Positions 1-8,867 of a DNA stretch of 64,000 nt are shown in pieces (position 1 is the first letter of the stretch; each line of letters opens with the position of its first letter). Below the pieces are notes generated by a model. The model had not been told where the DNA came from. It did no database searches and worked only from the letters and a program-made list of their open reading frames with translations. Location: NCBI RefSeq assembly GCF_023169965.1, contig NZ_AP025592.1, positions 3,472,001-3,536,000 on the forward strand, in the 5' to 3' direction. The position numbers were made by a program, and so were the translations under genes. The DNA comes from Anaeromyxobacter paludicola. GTDB taxonomy: Bacteria > Myxococcota > Myxococcia > Myxococcales > Anaeromyxobacteraceae.

Positions 1-133
1 GGAGGTCCTTGTTCTGCCGCCCGGCGAGGGCCAGGGCGTCGTCGAGGGTGAGCGCGCCGCCCGCCGGCGCCGCGGCGGCCGGGGAGGCCACCGCGCCGAG
101 GACCGCGAGCAGGCAGAGGGCCCCGGCGCTCAC
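1..133 (-). CDS. TolC-like outer-membrane efflux protein, N-terminal fragment
   Basis: Only the first 44 codons are inside the window; the rest lies beyond the left edge. The translation starts with a hydrophobic signal peptide (VSAGALCLLAVLGAVASPAA) followed by LTLDDALALAGRQNKDL, which is the typical first helix of TolC/OMF proteins (LTLxEAlxlAlxxNxxL). The GTG start at 133-131 overlaps the TGA of the upstream YIP1 gene (GTGA), so the two are probably translationally coupled. The family forms the outer-membrane duct of tripartite efflux pumps; an adaptor and a pump would be expected next, outside the window. The family call rests on a short stretch. Confidence 0.7.
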   Translation of the reverse strand, partial: MSAGALCLLAVLGAVASPAAAAPAGGALTLDDALALAGRQNKDL

Positions 134-843
134 GCCGCACCTCCGGCGAGCGCGGGGAGGGCGAGCTTCGCCGTCACGACGTACCCGGCCCAGAGCGCCC
201 CCACCACCGCGGCGGCGCGGCGGCGCGACACGCCGGCCACCGGGGCGAGCCCGAGGACGAGGAGCGCGGCCGCCCAGAGCGCGAACAGGTCGAGGCTCGC
301 GGCCGGCGCGAGCCAGCGCGGCGGCGCGCCCGGCGGCAGCCAGGCGGCGAGGTTGGCGGGGAGGACCGTATCGAGCGCCTCGGGCCGGAGCCGCCCGGCC
401 CGGAGCAGGGCCGGGATGGCGAGGAGCCGCTCGAGCGCGAGCGGCAGGAGGGCGTGCGCCGTCACCGCGAGGGTGGGCCGGAAGGCGGGCCGGCCGCCCG
501 CGGTGCGCAGCCCCGCGAGCAGCGCCGCCGCCACCGCGAGCGCCTGCAAGGAGGGGCCGAGCGCGGCGCCCGCCCAGCCGGAGAGGGCGCCGACCTTGCG
601 GGCCTGCGCGGCGGCCTCCTCGCGCTGGTGGTCGGTCGGCTCGGGCTGGCCGGGCTGCTGCTCCTTGTCGAGCCGCTCGACGCCGGCCCGCTCGAGGTCG
701 AGGCGCGGCAGCGCCACCGCGGTCGCGAGGAGGGCGGCGGCGGTGGCGGCGAGGAGCGGGGCCAGGAGGGCGCGCCGCCCGGCGGCGCGGGCGAGCGCGC
801 CGGGCGGGCTGCGGAAGGTGTCGAGGAGGAGGTCGGCGGTCAT
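130..843 (-). CDS. YIP1-family integral membrane protein
   Basis: A 237-residue protein with a short cytoplasmic N-terminus, one membrane segment near residues 27-46, a charged Q/E/K-rich stretch at about 55-80, and four further hydrophobic segments to the C-terminus. The layout and the N-terminal D-T-F-x-x-P motif (DTFRSPPGAL) fit the YIP1 family of bacterial membrane proteins, whose biochemical role is not established. It starts at ATG 843 and its TGA overlaps the GTG of the downstream TolC-like gene. YIP1 genes are often found in front of tripartite efflux operons, so a helper role in that pump is a reasonable inference. A candidate promoter lies at 881-910. Confidence 0.7.
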   Translation of the reverse strand: MTADLLLDTFRSPPGALARAAGRRALLAPLLAATAAALLATAVALPRLDLERAGVERLDKEQQPGQPEPTDHQREEAAAQARKVGALSGWAGAALGPSLQALAVAAALLAGLRTAGGRPAFRPTLAVTAHALLPLALERLLAIPALLRAGRLRPEALDTVLPANLAAWLPPGAPPRWLAPAASLDLFALWAAALLVLGLAPVAGVSRRRAAAVVGALWAGYVVTAKLALPALAGGAA

Positions 844-880
844 GTGGGTGCCGCCCCGCCCTACGGGGCAGGGGGCGCCC

Positions 881-910
881 GTATTTCAACCAGACCGCCG
901 AAGGAGTCAA
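881..910 (-). promoter_or_regulatory. Candidate sigma70 promoter for the YIP1-TolC operon
   Basis: On the minus strand, TTGACT (910-905) is followed after 17 nt by GAAATA or after 18 nt by AAATAC (886-881). The -35 matches the consensus in five of six positions; the -10 is weak. Between it and the ATG lies a small stem-loop, GCCCCG-TAGGG-CGGGGC, that would sit in the leader. The spacing to the start codon (about 38 nt) is reasonable. Confidence 0.4.
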
Positions 911-974
911 AGCCTTGCCCGGAATACCCTGGCCGGCCCGCTCGACCGCGCCGGCCGGCCCGCGGGCCCGGCGC

Positions 975-1493
975 TCACTTCAGGAGCTTGAGCGCGCGGG
1001 TGAGGAGGCTCGGCTGCGCGCGCCGGAAGAGCCGCCGCGCCCGCCCCCGCCCGTAGGAGAGCTCCTCGACCGCCTCGTGCGCCGAGAACCGCCCCGGCCC
1101 GGCCACGAGCAGCCCGAGGGCGATGGCCATGAGGGCGAGGTTGTACTCGTAGCCGCCCTTGGTGATGTCGAACCCGTTCCGGGCGTGGACCCGCCAGACC
1201 GCCACCGCCTGCGTGGCGAGCACCGCCAGCGCCGCCGGCCGCGTCGCGAACCCGAGCAGCGCCATCGCCCCGGCCGCCGTCTCGGCGATGCCGGTGGCGA
1301 GCGCCCAGCGCTCTCCCGGCGCGATGCCGACGCTCTCCATGAACTGGCCGGTCTGCGCCCGACCCTCGGCCCGGAGCTTCCCGGTGCCGTGGTAGAGCAT
1401 GCTCGCGCCGAGCGCCATCCGCGCCGGCAGCGTCGCCGCGTCGCGGACCGCGCTGCGCCCCGTCATCATCCCCGCCGCGTCGATCGTCGTCAT
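975..1493 (-). CDS. DoxX-family membrane protein
   Basis: A 172-residue protein with four predicted membrane segments (about residues 23-40, 68-86, 88-104 and 120-135). The pattern LPARMALGASMLYHGTGKL, followed later by ATGIAETAAGAMALLGF and GYEYNLALMAIALGLLVAGPG, is characteristic of DoxX/DoxD-like proteins, where the conserved Y-N-L-x-L-I motif lies in the fourth helix. DoxX proteins act with redox enzymes and thiol or sulfur stress in the membrane, but no specific partner is encoded here. The gene is upstream of the YIP1-TolC pair on the same strand with a 131-bp gap, so it is probably transcribed separately. Start ATG at 1493. Confidence 0.8.
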   Translation of the reverse strand: MTTIDAAGMMTGRSAVRDAATLPARMALGASMLYHGTGKLRAEGRAQTGQFMESVGIAPGERWALATGIAETAAGAMALLGFATRPAALAVLATQAVAVWRVHARNGFDITKGGYEYNLALMAIALGLLVAGPGRFSAHEAVEELSYGRGRARRLFRRAQPSLLTRALKLLK

Positions 1494-1588
1494 GCCTCCG
1501 CCTCCCGGGGAAATGTCGGGACCCCCGCGCGGCCCGGCAACGCTCCGCGGCGCTGGAAAGCGGGCGGGGCGGCGGCTATGGTCGCGGG

Positions 1589-2374
1589 ATGGCCCGCCCG
1601 CTCCTCGCCCTGGCGCTCGCCGCGCTCCTCACGCGGCCGGCGTCCGCCGCGCCCGCCGGCGCGCCCCCCCGGACGCTGACCGTCGCCGCCGCCGCCAACC
1701 TCAAGGCGCCCATGGCCGATCTCGTCGCCGCCTTCGAGGAGGATCGCCCCGGCGTGAAGGTGCGGACCACCTTCGGCGCCTCCGCCAACCTCGCCGCGCA
1801 GGCGCGCGCCGGTGCGCCGTTCGACCTGTTCCTCTCGGCCGACGACCTCCACCCGCGCAAGCTCGCGGAGGCCGGGCTCGCCGACGCGGGCGGGCCGTTC
1901 ACGTACGCGCTCGGGCGGCTGGCGCTCTGGGCCCCCGCCGGCTCGCCGCTCGCCGTCGAGAAGGAGGGGCTCGCGGTGCTCGCCTCCCCCGCCGTGCGCA
2001 AGGTGGCGGTCGCGAACCCCAAGCTCGCCCCCTACGGCAAGGCGGCCGAGGAGGCGCTCTGGGCGGCGAAGCTCCTCGACGCGGTCCGGCCGAAGCTGGT
2101 GTACGGCGAGAGCGTCGCGCAGGCGGCGCAGTTCGCCGAGAGCGGCGCCGCCGACGCGGCGCTCCTGCCGCTCTCGATGGTGCTCACCGGCCCTCTCGCC
2201 CCCGGCAAGCGGCTCGTGCTCCCCGACGACGCCCACCCGCCCATCGACCAGGCCGGGGTGGTGCTCAAGGGCGCCCGCGAGCTGGAGCTGGCGCAGGCCT
2301 TCGCCCGCTTCGTCCGCGGCGGCCACGGCCAGGCGATCCTGGCCCGCCACGGCTACGGCCTGCCCCCGAGGTAG
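1589..2374 (+). CDS. modA: Molybdate ABC transporter, periplasmic binding protein ModA
   Basis: A 261-residue exported protein with a signal peptide ending around APAGA. The mature part begins RTLTVAAAANLKAPMADLVAAFE, the ModA signature in which the early Ser/Ala of the AAAANL loop contacts the oxyanion. FGASANLAAQARAGAPFDLFLSAD and KLVYGESVAQAAQFAESGAADAAL are further family hallmarks. It captures molybdate or tungstate in the periplasm for the ModBC importer encoded directly downstream (4-bp gap to modB). Molybdenum supply fits anaerobic respiratory enzymes. No ModE box was recognised in the 95 bp upstream. Confidence 0.95.
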   Translation: MARPLLALALAALLTRPASAAPAGAPPRTLTVAAAANLKAPMADLVAAFEEDRPGVKVRTTFGASANLAAQARAGAPFDLFLSADDLHPRKLAEAGLADAGGPFTYALGRLALWAPAGSPLAVEKEGLAVLASPAVRKVAVANPKLAPYGKAAEEALWAAKLLDAVRPKLVYGESVAQAAQFAESGAADAALLPLSMVLTGPLAPGKRLVLPDDAHPPIDQAGVVLKGARELELAQAFARFVRGGHGQAILARHGYGLPPR

Positions 2375-2378
2375 CGGC

Positions 2379-3059
2379 TTGGACTACGCCGCCCTCCGGC
2401 TCAGCCTCGAGCTCGCGGCGCTCACCACGCTGGCGCTGCTCGTGCTCGGCCTGCCGCTCGCCGCCTGGCTCGCCCGGAGCACCTTCCGGCTCAAGTTCCT
2501 CGTCGAGGCCGTGGTGGCGCTGCCGCTCGTGCTCCCGCCCACCGTGCTCGGCTTCTACCTCCTGCTCGCCTTCGCGCCGCAGAGCCCGCTCGGCCGGTCC
2601 TGGGAGCGGCTCACCGGCCACCGGCTCGCCTTCTCCTTCGACGGCCTGCTCATCGCCTCGATCCTCTACAGCCTGCCGTTCGCGGTGCAGCCCTTCGCCG
2701 CGGCGCTCTCGGCCGTGGACCGGCGCCTCGTCGAGGCCTCGCACACGCTCGGCGCCTCCCCGCTCGCCACCTTCCTCCGCGTCAGCCTGCCGCTCTCGGC
2801 GCGCGGCGTCCTCGCCGGCGCGGTGCTCACCTTCGCCCACACGCTCGGCGAGTTCGGGGTGGTGCTGATGGTCGGCGGCAACCTGCAGGGCGAGACCCGC
2901 ACGCTCTCCATCGCCATCTTCGACCACGTCGAGGCGCTCGAGTACGCCGCGGCCGGCCGCACCGCCCTGTTCCTGCTCGTCCTCTCCTTCGCCGTGCTGG
3001 CCGTGACCTACGGGCTGCAGCGCGGGGCCTTCGAGAAATGGCCGGCGCGCTCTCGCTAG
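2379..3059 (+). CDS. modB: Molybdate ABC transporter permease ModB
   Basis: A 226-residue permease with about five to six membrane helices. The EAA loop (ASHTLGASPLATFLRVSLPL) and the stretch TFAHTLGEFGVVLMVGGN are diagnostic for ModB. The reading frame has no ATG or GTG close to modA; TTG at 2379 gives a start with GAGG 7 nt upstream and a normal ModB length, so TTG is taken as the start. It overlaps modC by 22 bp, in keeping with one modABC transcript. It forms the membrane channel for molybdate uptake. Confidence 0.93.
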   Translation: MDYAALRLSLELAALTTLALLVLGLPLAAWLARSTFRLKFLVEAVVALPLVLPPTVLGFYLLLAFAPQSPLGRSWERLTGHRLAFSFDGLLIASILYSLPFAVQPFAAALSAVDRRLVEASHTLGASPLATFLRVSLPLSARGVLAGAVLTFAHTLGEFGVVLMVGGNLQGETRTLSIAIFDHVEALEYAAAGRTALFLLVLSFAVLAVTYGLQRGAFEKWPARSR

Positions 3060-4114
3060 ACCTGGTGCGCCGCTTCCCGGGCGGCGCGGCGGTGGCGGCC
3101 AGCCTCGAGGCCGCGCCCGAGGGGGTCACGGTCCTCTTCGGCCCCTCCGGCGCCGGCAAGAGCACCGTGCTCCGCTGCGTCGCCGGGCTCGAGGCGCCGG
3201 ACGTGGGGGTGATCCGGTTCGACGAGGAGACCTGGTTCGACCGGGCCCACGGGGTGGACGTGCCGCCGCAGGCCCGCCGGGTGGGCTACGTGTTCCAGGA
3301 CGCGGCGCTCTTCCCCCACCTCACGGTGGAGGAGAACGTCCGCTACGGCGCGCGGGCGCGCGGCGCTCCGCCCGGCGCGGCCGGCGAGGCGCTGGAGCGG
3401 CTCGGGCTCGCGCTCCTCTCGCACCGGCGGCCGGCGGAGCTCTCCGGCGGCGAGCGGCAGCGGGTGTCCCTGGCGCGCGCGCTCGCCTCGCGCCCCCGGC
3501 TCCTGCTCCTCGACGAGCCGCTCTCGGCCCTCGACGCCCCCACCCGGGAGGCGCTGCGCGCGACGCTGCGCGACCTCCTCGCGGCGGTGGGGCTGCCGGC
3601 GCTCCTCGTCACCCACGACCGGATCGAGGCGCTCGCGCTCGGCGACCGGCTGGCGGTGCTCGCGAAGGGGCGCATCCGGCAGTGCGGGCCGGTGGCGGAG
3701 GTGTTCGCCCGCCCGGCCGACCTCGAGGTCGCGGCGGTGGTCGGGACCGAGAACGTGCTGCCGGCGGAGGTGGCCGGCGAGGAGGGGGGGCTCGTGCACC
3801 TGCGCGTCGGTCCGGCCGAGCTCTCGGCCGTCGGGCCGGCGCCTGGGAGGCGGTGCTTCGCCTGCTTCCGCGCGGAGGACGTGCTGCTGGAGGCGCCGGG
3901 CGGCTCGCCCACCTCGGCGCGCAACCGGCTCGCGGCCACGGTGCGGGCGCTCGCGCCGGAGGGGCCGCTGTCGCGGGTGACGCTCGACTGCGGCTTCCCG
4001 CTCGTGGCTCTCGTGACGCGCCGCAGCGTGGAGGAGCTCGAGCTCGCCCCGGGGCGGCCGGTGCTGGCGCTGCTCAAGGCGCCGGCGGTGCGGCTGGTCG
4101 CGCGGGCGGGGTGA
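3038..4114 (+). CDS. modC: Molybdate ABC transporter ATPase ModC
   Basis: A 358-residue ATPase with Walker A GPSGAGKST (residues 35-43), Q-loop in VGYVFQDAALFPHL, signature LSGGERQRVSLARAL, Walker B LLLLDEPLSALD and switch His in LLVTHD. After the nucleotide-binding domain (about 1-230) comes a C-terminal TOBE/Mop-like domain (about 285-355, beginning SARNRLAATVRAL), which in ModC senses molybdate and tunes transport. It drives import through ModB. Start ATG 3038 lies inside modB. No terminator was found immediately after the stop. Confidence 0.95.
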   Translation: MAGALSLDLVRRFPGGAAVAASLEAAPEGVTVLFGPSGAGKSTVLRCVAGLEAPDVGVIRFDEETWFDRAHGVDVPPQARRVGYVFQDAALFPHLTVEENVRYGARARGAPPGAAGEALERLGLALLSHRRPAELSGGERQRVSLARALASRPRLLLLDEPLSALDAPTREALRATLRDLLAAVGLPALLVTHDRIEALALGDRLAVLAKGRIRQCGPVAEVFARPADLEVAAVVGTENVLPAEVAGEEGGLVHLRVGPAELSAVGPAPGRRCFACFRAEDVLLEAPGGSPTSARNRLAATVRALAPEGPLSRVTLDCGFPLVALVTRRSVEELELAPGRPVLALLKAPAVRLVARAG

Positions 4115-4212
4115 GCCGCGCGCCCGGCGGCCCCGCGGCGCCGATGGACCATCGACAAACAAGGAGGCCGTGCGCCCTGCACCGCTGGCCCGCGCCGGGG
4201 ACGCGGAACCCC

Positions 4213-4249
4213 GAAAAAGAAGAAGGCCGGCTCCTTTCGGAACCGGCCT
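4213..4249 (-). terminator. Rho-independent terminator of the lysine-rich protein gene
   Basis: On the minus strand an 11-bp stem (AGGCCGGTTCC paired with GGAGCCGGCCT, one G-T pair) closes a GAAA tetraloop and is followed by the T-rich tail TCTTCTTTTT. It lies 24 bp past the stop codon of the small gene at 4274-4507. This is one of only two textbook intrinsic terminators in the window. Confidence 0.9.
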
Positions 4250-4273
4250 CCTTCGAAATGCGTTCTCGCGAAC

Positions 4274-4507
4274 TTACTTCGCGGGAGCGGCCTCGGGGGC
4301 CGGGGCGGCCTCGGCCTTCTCGGCCTTCTTGGCGGCCTTCTTGGCCTTCTTGGCCTTCTTGGCCTTCTTCTCGGCCTTCACCTCGGCCTTGGGGGCCTCG
4401 GCGGCCGGGGCGGCGGCCGGAGCGGCGGCAGCAGCCTCCTCGGCGAAGGTCGGGGCGGCGACGGCAACGAAGGCGACGGCGACGATGGCGCTCAGGATCT
4501 TCTTCAT
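4274..4507 (-). CDS. Small exported lysine/alanine-rich protein
   Basis: A 77-residue protein with a clear signal peptide (MKKILSAIVAVAFVAVAAPTFA, cut after TFA) and a mature part of about 55 residues made almost only of A, K, P and E. The middle carries a run of KKA-type triplets; the flanks are AP-rich, like a histone H1 tail or a PE/KA linker. No folded domain is recognisable and no function can be assigned. It has a strong ribosome site (AAGGAGAT, 7 nt before ATG 4507) and its own terminator, so it looks like an independently and probably highly expressed gene. A highly basic, disordered periplasmic protein could bind envelope polymers or nucleic acid, but that is speculation. Confidence 0.8.
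   Translation of the reverse strand: MKKILSAIVAVAFVAVAAPTFAEEAAAAAPAAAPAAEAPKAEVKAEKKAKKAKKAKKAAKKAEKAEAAPAPEAAPAK
4322..4369 (-). repeat. 9-bp tandem repeat coding for KKA triplets
   Basis: On the plus strand GGCCTTCTT occurs four times head to tail (4334-4369), with a fifth copy at 4322-4330 separated by GGC. On the coding strand each unit AAGAAGGCC gives Lys-Lys-Ala. The exact nucleotide repetition suggests recent slippage expansion, so copy number may vary between strains. Confidence 0.85.
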
Positions 4508-4733
4508 GGGTAATCTCCTTGGGGTCGCGGGCGTTGATGCACGCAGACGGCTGGAGAGAATACAAGCCGCGTGCCGATCCCCGGCCCCCGGGCGGAACCA
4601 GGAAGATCGCTCGCTTACGGGTCCTCGGCCGGGCGTTCCCGGGGCGGCGGGGAGTCCCGCCCCGGGCGCCGCGCCCCGAGTGGCCCATTCCTCCGCGCTC
4701 GACAGGGCGGACGGCGCGCCGCATGGATGGCGG

Positions 4734-5255
4734 ATGGACCTGCACCTGCTCCCCCCGAAGTCCCCGAAAGGGGGCTACCACATGGTCATCGAGTCGCCGC
4801 GGGGCTCCGGGGTGAAGCTCAAGTACGACCCGTCGCTCGGGGTGATGGGGCTCTCGCGCCCGCTCCCGCTCGGCCTCTCCTACCCCTACGACTGGGGCTT
4901 CATCCCCGGGACCCGCGCGCCGGACGGCGACCCGGTGGACGCGCTCCTGTGCTGGGACGTCCCGAGCTTCCCCGGCGTGGTCATCCCGAGCCGGCCGCTC
5001 GGGCTCCTCCAGCTCGAGCAGGACGGCAAGAACGGCCACCGCACCCGGAACGACCGGCTCATCCTCCTGCCGCTCCGCTACCGTCGCGGTGACGACCTCG
5101 AGTCGGTGGACGACCTGCCGCAGCGGGTCCGGGAGGAGATCCAGCAGTTCTTCCTCTCCTCGGTCTTCTTCGAGCAGAAGAACCCGTCGGCTCTCGGCTG
5201 GAGGGGGCCGGCGGAGGCGGAGGCGCTCATCGCGGCCTGCGAGCTGAAGGGGTAG
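4734..5255 (+). CDS. ppa: Inorganic pyrophosphatase, family I
   Basis: A 173-residue protein that hydrolyses pyrophosphate to two phosphates. The family I signature D-x-D-P-x-D is present as DGDPVDALL (about residues 63-71), with the preceding YPYDWGFIPGT strand and the downstream LPLRYRRGDDLESVDDLP loop giving further metal ligands. Length fits the prokaryotic hexameric class. ATG 4734 is the first in-frame ATG before MDLHLLPPKSPKGGYH. The gene converges on the exopolyphosphatase gene with a 9-bp gap. Sequence similarity to canonical family I enzymes looks moderate, so it may belong to a divergent subgroup. Confidence 0.88.
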   Translation: MDLHLLPPKSPKGGYHMVIESPRGSGVKLKYDPSLGVMGLSRPLPLGLSYPYDWGFIPGTRAPDGDPVDALLCWDVPSFPGVVIPSRPLGLLQLEQDGKNGHRTRNDRLILLPLRYRRGDDLESVDDLPQRVREEIQQFFLSSVFFEQKNPSALGWRGPAEAEALIAACELKG

Positions 5256-5264
5256 GCGTCGCTC

Positions 5265-6770
5265 CTACCTGCGCCGTCCGGCCACCTCGACGGCCAGCTT
5301 GCGGCGGAAGACCTGCCGGAAGAGGGCCGTCTCTCGGTCGAGGTCCCAGAGCTCGAGGTCGAGCGGCGCGCGCGCCTTGAGCGTGAGCTTCACGGCGCCC
5401 GTCCGGCCGCGGGCGGAGAGCGAGCGGAGCGGCTGGTGGTGGCTGCGGTCGAGGGCGTCGGCCACCCGGAGCAGGGTCGAGAGCCGGCGCACCGCCTGGA
5501 ACTCGTCGTCGGAGAGCGGGGCGAGGTCGGCCCGGTGGCGCTCCGGCGCCGAGCGCCGGTGGTACCGGGCGGTGAGCGCGGCGAGCGTCCGCTCCTGGTC
5601 GGAGAGGCCCGGCAGGTCGGCGTTGGCGACGAGGTACCAGGTGTGCTTGTGGTGGCGCTGGTGGCTCACGGCGTTGCCCACGTCGTGCAGCAGGGCGGCG
5701 GTCTCGAGGATGCGCCGGGCGGCCGCGGGCAGGCCGTGCACCGCCGGGAGCTGGTCGAAGAGCGAGAGCGCCACGTCCCGGACCTTGAGCGCGTGGGCCT
5801 CGTCGAACTGGAAGCGCCGGCCCATGGCGAGCGCCGCCTCGGCCGCGAGCGCCGCCTGCCCCTGGCTCGCCCTGGGCGGCAGGGTGCGGCGCACCAGGTC
5901 CACCAGGATCCCGTCGCGCAGCCCGGTGTCCACCGAGGTGATCGAGGCGAGCCCGAGGTGGCGCATCGCCGACTCGAGGATCACCGCCCCGGCCACCACG
6001 ATCTCGGCCCGGCGCGGCTCGAAGAGCTTGCGACGCTGGTCCACCCGCATGGCCGCGAGCGCGTCCACCGCCCGCCCCACCTCCCGCAGCGAGGCCCGCC
6101 TCGCCCCCCGCTCGGCGGCGAAGGCCACGAGGGCGTTGATGGTGCCGGAGCTGCCGAGGGCCGTCCGGAAGCGGGGGAAGCTCTCGGGGAGCGCCTCCCG
6201 GAAGGCCTCGGCCGCGTAGGCGCGCATGAGGTCGAGCCGGGGGGGCGGCACCTTGTCGGCGGCGGCGAACATCTCGGTGAGCCGGACCGCGCCCACCGCC
6301 ACGCTCCAGAGGCTGTCGGGCGACTCGCCCACCGCGGCGGCCACCTCGGTCGAGCCGCCGCCGATGTCCACCACCAGGTTCCGGGCGCGCGGCGCGGCCC
6401 CCTGGAGCACCCCGAGGCAGATGAGCCGGGCCTCCTCGCGGCCGGAGACCACCTCGAGGTCGAGCCCGGCCTCCCGCTTGGCCCGCTTCACGATCTCCGG
6501 GCCGTTGCGGGCCTCGCGGACCGCCGAGGTGGCGACCGCGCGCACCCGGGCCCGGTGGCGGCGGCAGAGCGCGGCGTAGCGACGCAGCGCGGCGAGGAGC
6601 CGGTCGGCGACGGGGCGCGGGATGTTGCCGGTGAGGAACACGCCCTCGCCCGGGCGGACCGGGTCGCGCTCGGTGTGGAGGGTCTCGAGGGTGTGGTCCG
6701 GCAGCGAGCGCGCGATCTCGAGCCGCACGGCGTTCGTTCCCACGTCGATCGCCGCCAGCACCTCGGTCAC
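5265..6770 (-). CDS. ppx: Exopolyphosphatase / pppGpp phosphohydrolase (Ppx/GppA) with HD domain
   Basis: A 501-residue protein. The N-terminal half is an ASKHA-fold Ppx/GppA domain with AAIDVGTNAVRLEIAR at residues 6-21 and the second phosphate-binding loop VVDIGGGSTEVAAAV near 136-150. The C-terminal part (about 310-500) is an HD-type domain with LLHDVGNAVSHQRHHKHTWY. The family removes terminal phosphate from polyphosphate or the 5' phosphate of pppGpp; the two activities cannot be told apart here. GTG 6770 is preceded by GGAGG at a good distance. A polyphosphate kinase is encoded at 52029-54239. Confidence 0.92.
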   Translation of the reverse strand: MTEVLAAIDVGTNAVRLEIARSLPDHTLETLHTERDPVRPGEGVFLTGNIPRPVADRLLAALRRYAALCRRHRARVRAVATSAVREARNGPEIVKRAKREAGLDLEVVSGREEARLICLGVLQGAAPRARNLVVDIGGGSTEVAAAVGESPDSLWSVAVGAVRLTEMFAAADKVPPPRLDLMRAYAAEAFREALPESFPRFRTALGSSGTINALVAFAAERGARRASLREVGRAVDALAAMRVDQRRKLFEPRRAEIVVAGAVILESAMRHLGLASITSVDTGLRDGILVDLVRRTLPPRASQGQAALAAEAALAMGRRFQFDEAHALKVRDVALSLFDQLPAVHGLPAAARRILETAALLHDVGNAVSHQRHHKHTWYLVANADLPGLSDQERTLAALTARYHRRSAPERHRADLAPLSDDEFQAVRRLSTLLRVADALDRSHHQPLRSLSARGRTGAVKLTLKARAPLDLELWDLDRETALFRQVFRRKLAVEVAGRRR

Positions 6771-6996
6771 GAAGGCCCTCCGGACCCCATCGAGTCTAGC
6801 CCATCTTCCGTTGGCGGCCGGGGTGGAGTAAAAGGTCCGTCACGCCGGCCCCCCGGCGGGCAGGAAGGCGACGACTTGCGCCGCTTCCCCGCGTACCGGT
6901 GAAAACCTCCCGGCCAGCGCCGGATTTTGGAGAGCCCGGGGTTTCGAGCACGAAGAGCGACCCCTTGCCACGCCGTGCCGCCAGCCGCCGTGCCGG

Positions 6997-7025
6997 TTGA
7001 CGCTTTTTTCTCGAGGGACTAGATG
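6997..7025 (+). promoter_or_regulatory. Candidate sigma70 promoter for the inositol-3-phosphate synthase gene
   Basis: TTGACG (6997-7002), a 17-nt spacer containing a run of six T, then TAGATG (7020-7025). The -35 is strong and the -10 weak. It ends 45 bp before ATG 7071. The rest of the 300-bp gap 6771-7070 shows no gene; it is noticeably less G+C-rich near 6900-7020 than its surroundings. Confidence 0.5.
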
Positions 7026-7070
7026 GGTGCCCGCCGGTAAGGGGCAGGGCTCCACCGTCAGAGGGTGCAC

Positions 7071-8375
<1,305 letters not shown>

Positions 8376-8414
8376 CCGCGAGCGCTCCCGGACCGGGAGC
8401 CCGCCGAAGTCCTC

Positions 8415-8452
8415 GAGGGCCCGCGGCCAGCGCCGCGGGCCCTCTTCTCTTT
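8415..8452 (+). terminator. Rho-independent terminator after ino1
   Basis: A perfect 13-bp stem, GAGGGCCCGCGGC paired with GCCGCGGGCCCTC, with a CAGC loop, followed by TTCTCTTT. It lies 39 bp after the stop of the inositol-3-phosphate synthase gene. Confidence 0.92.
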
Positions 8453-8522
8453 GGTGGCCCCGCCCAGGGCTGGCGCCGCGCGCCGCGGGGGCGCATCCCT
8501 TCAAGCGCCACCGGGAGGACGC

Positions 8523-8867
8523 ATGGCCAACTCACAGGGTTACCACGAGCCCGTCGAGGAGCTCTCCAGCGAGACCCGCGACCTGCACCGCGCGCTCACC
8601 TCCCTCATGGAGGAGCTCGAGGCCGTGGACTGGTACCAGCAGCGGGTCGATGCGATAAAGGACCCGGAGCTGAAGCGGGTCATCGAGCACAACCGGGACG
8701 AGGAGAAGGAGCACGCGGCCATGGTGCTCGAGTGGATCCGGCGCCACGATCCCGCCTTCGACCGGCAGCTCCGCGCCAAGCTCTTCAAGGAGGGCGAGAT
8801 CGCCCATGAGGAGGAGCTGGAGGAGGCCGCCGGTGAGATCCCGCCCCCCGGCGGACGAAAGCCCTGA
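8523..8867 (+). CDS. Encapsulated-ferritin-like (EncFtn) protein
   Basis: A 114-residue two-helix protein closely resembling EncFtn, the small ferritin-like ferroxidase packaged inside encapsulin shells. The core MEELEAVDWYQQRVDA and HNRDEEKEHAAMVLEW carries the expected iron ligands: E30, E31, E33, W37, E61 and H64 line up with E31, E32, E34, W38, E62 and H65 of the Rhodospirillum rubrum protein as I recall it. Such proteins oxidise Fe(II) for storage. The C-terminus is only about 25 residues past the helices and shows no SLxIGSL-type cargo-loading peptide, and no encapsulin shell gene is in the window. GGGAGGA precedes ATG 8523. The last 35 bp overlap the ClC gene. Confidence 0.88.
   Translation: MANSQGYHEPVEELSSETRDLHRALTSLMEELEAVDWYQQRVDAIKDPELKRVIEHNRDEEKEHAAMVLEWIRRHDPAFDRQLRAKLFKEGEIAHEEELEEAAGEIPPPGGRKP

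Noticed and set aside
1494-1588. ModE box or molybdenum cofactor riboswitch upstream of modA
   Set aside because: The 95-bp gap is too short for the riboswitch and no ModE-like inverted repeat was seen.
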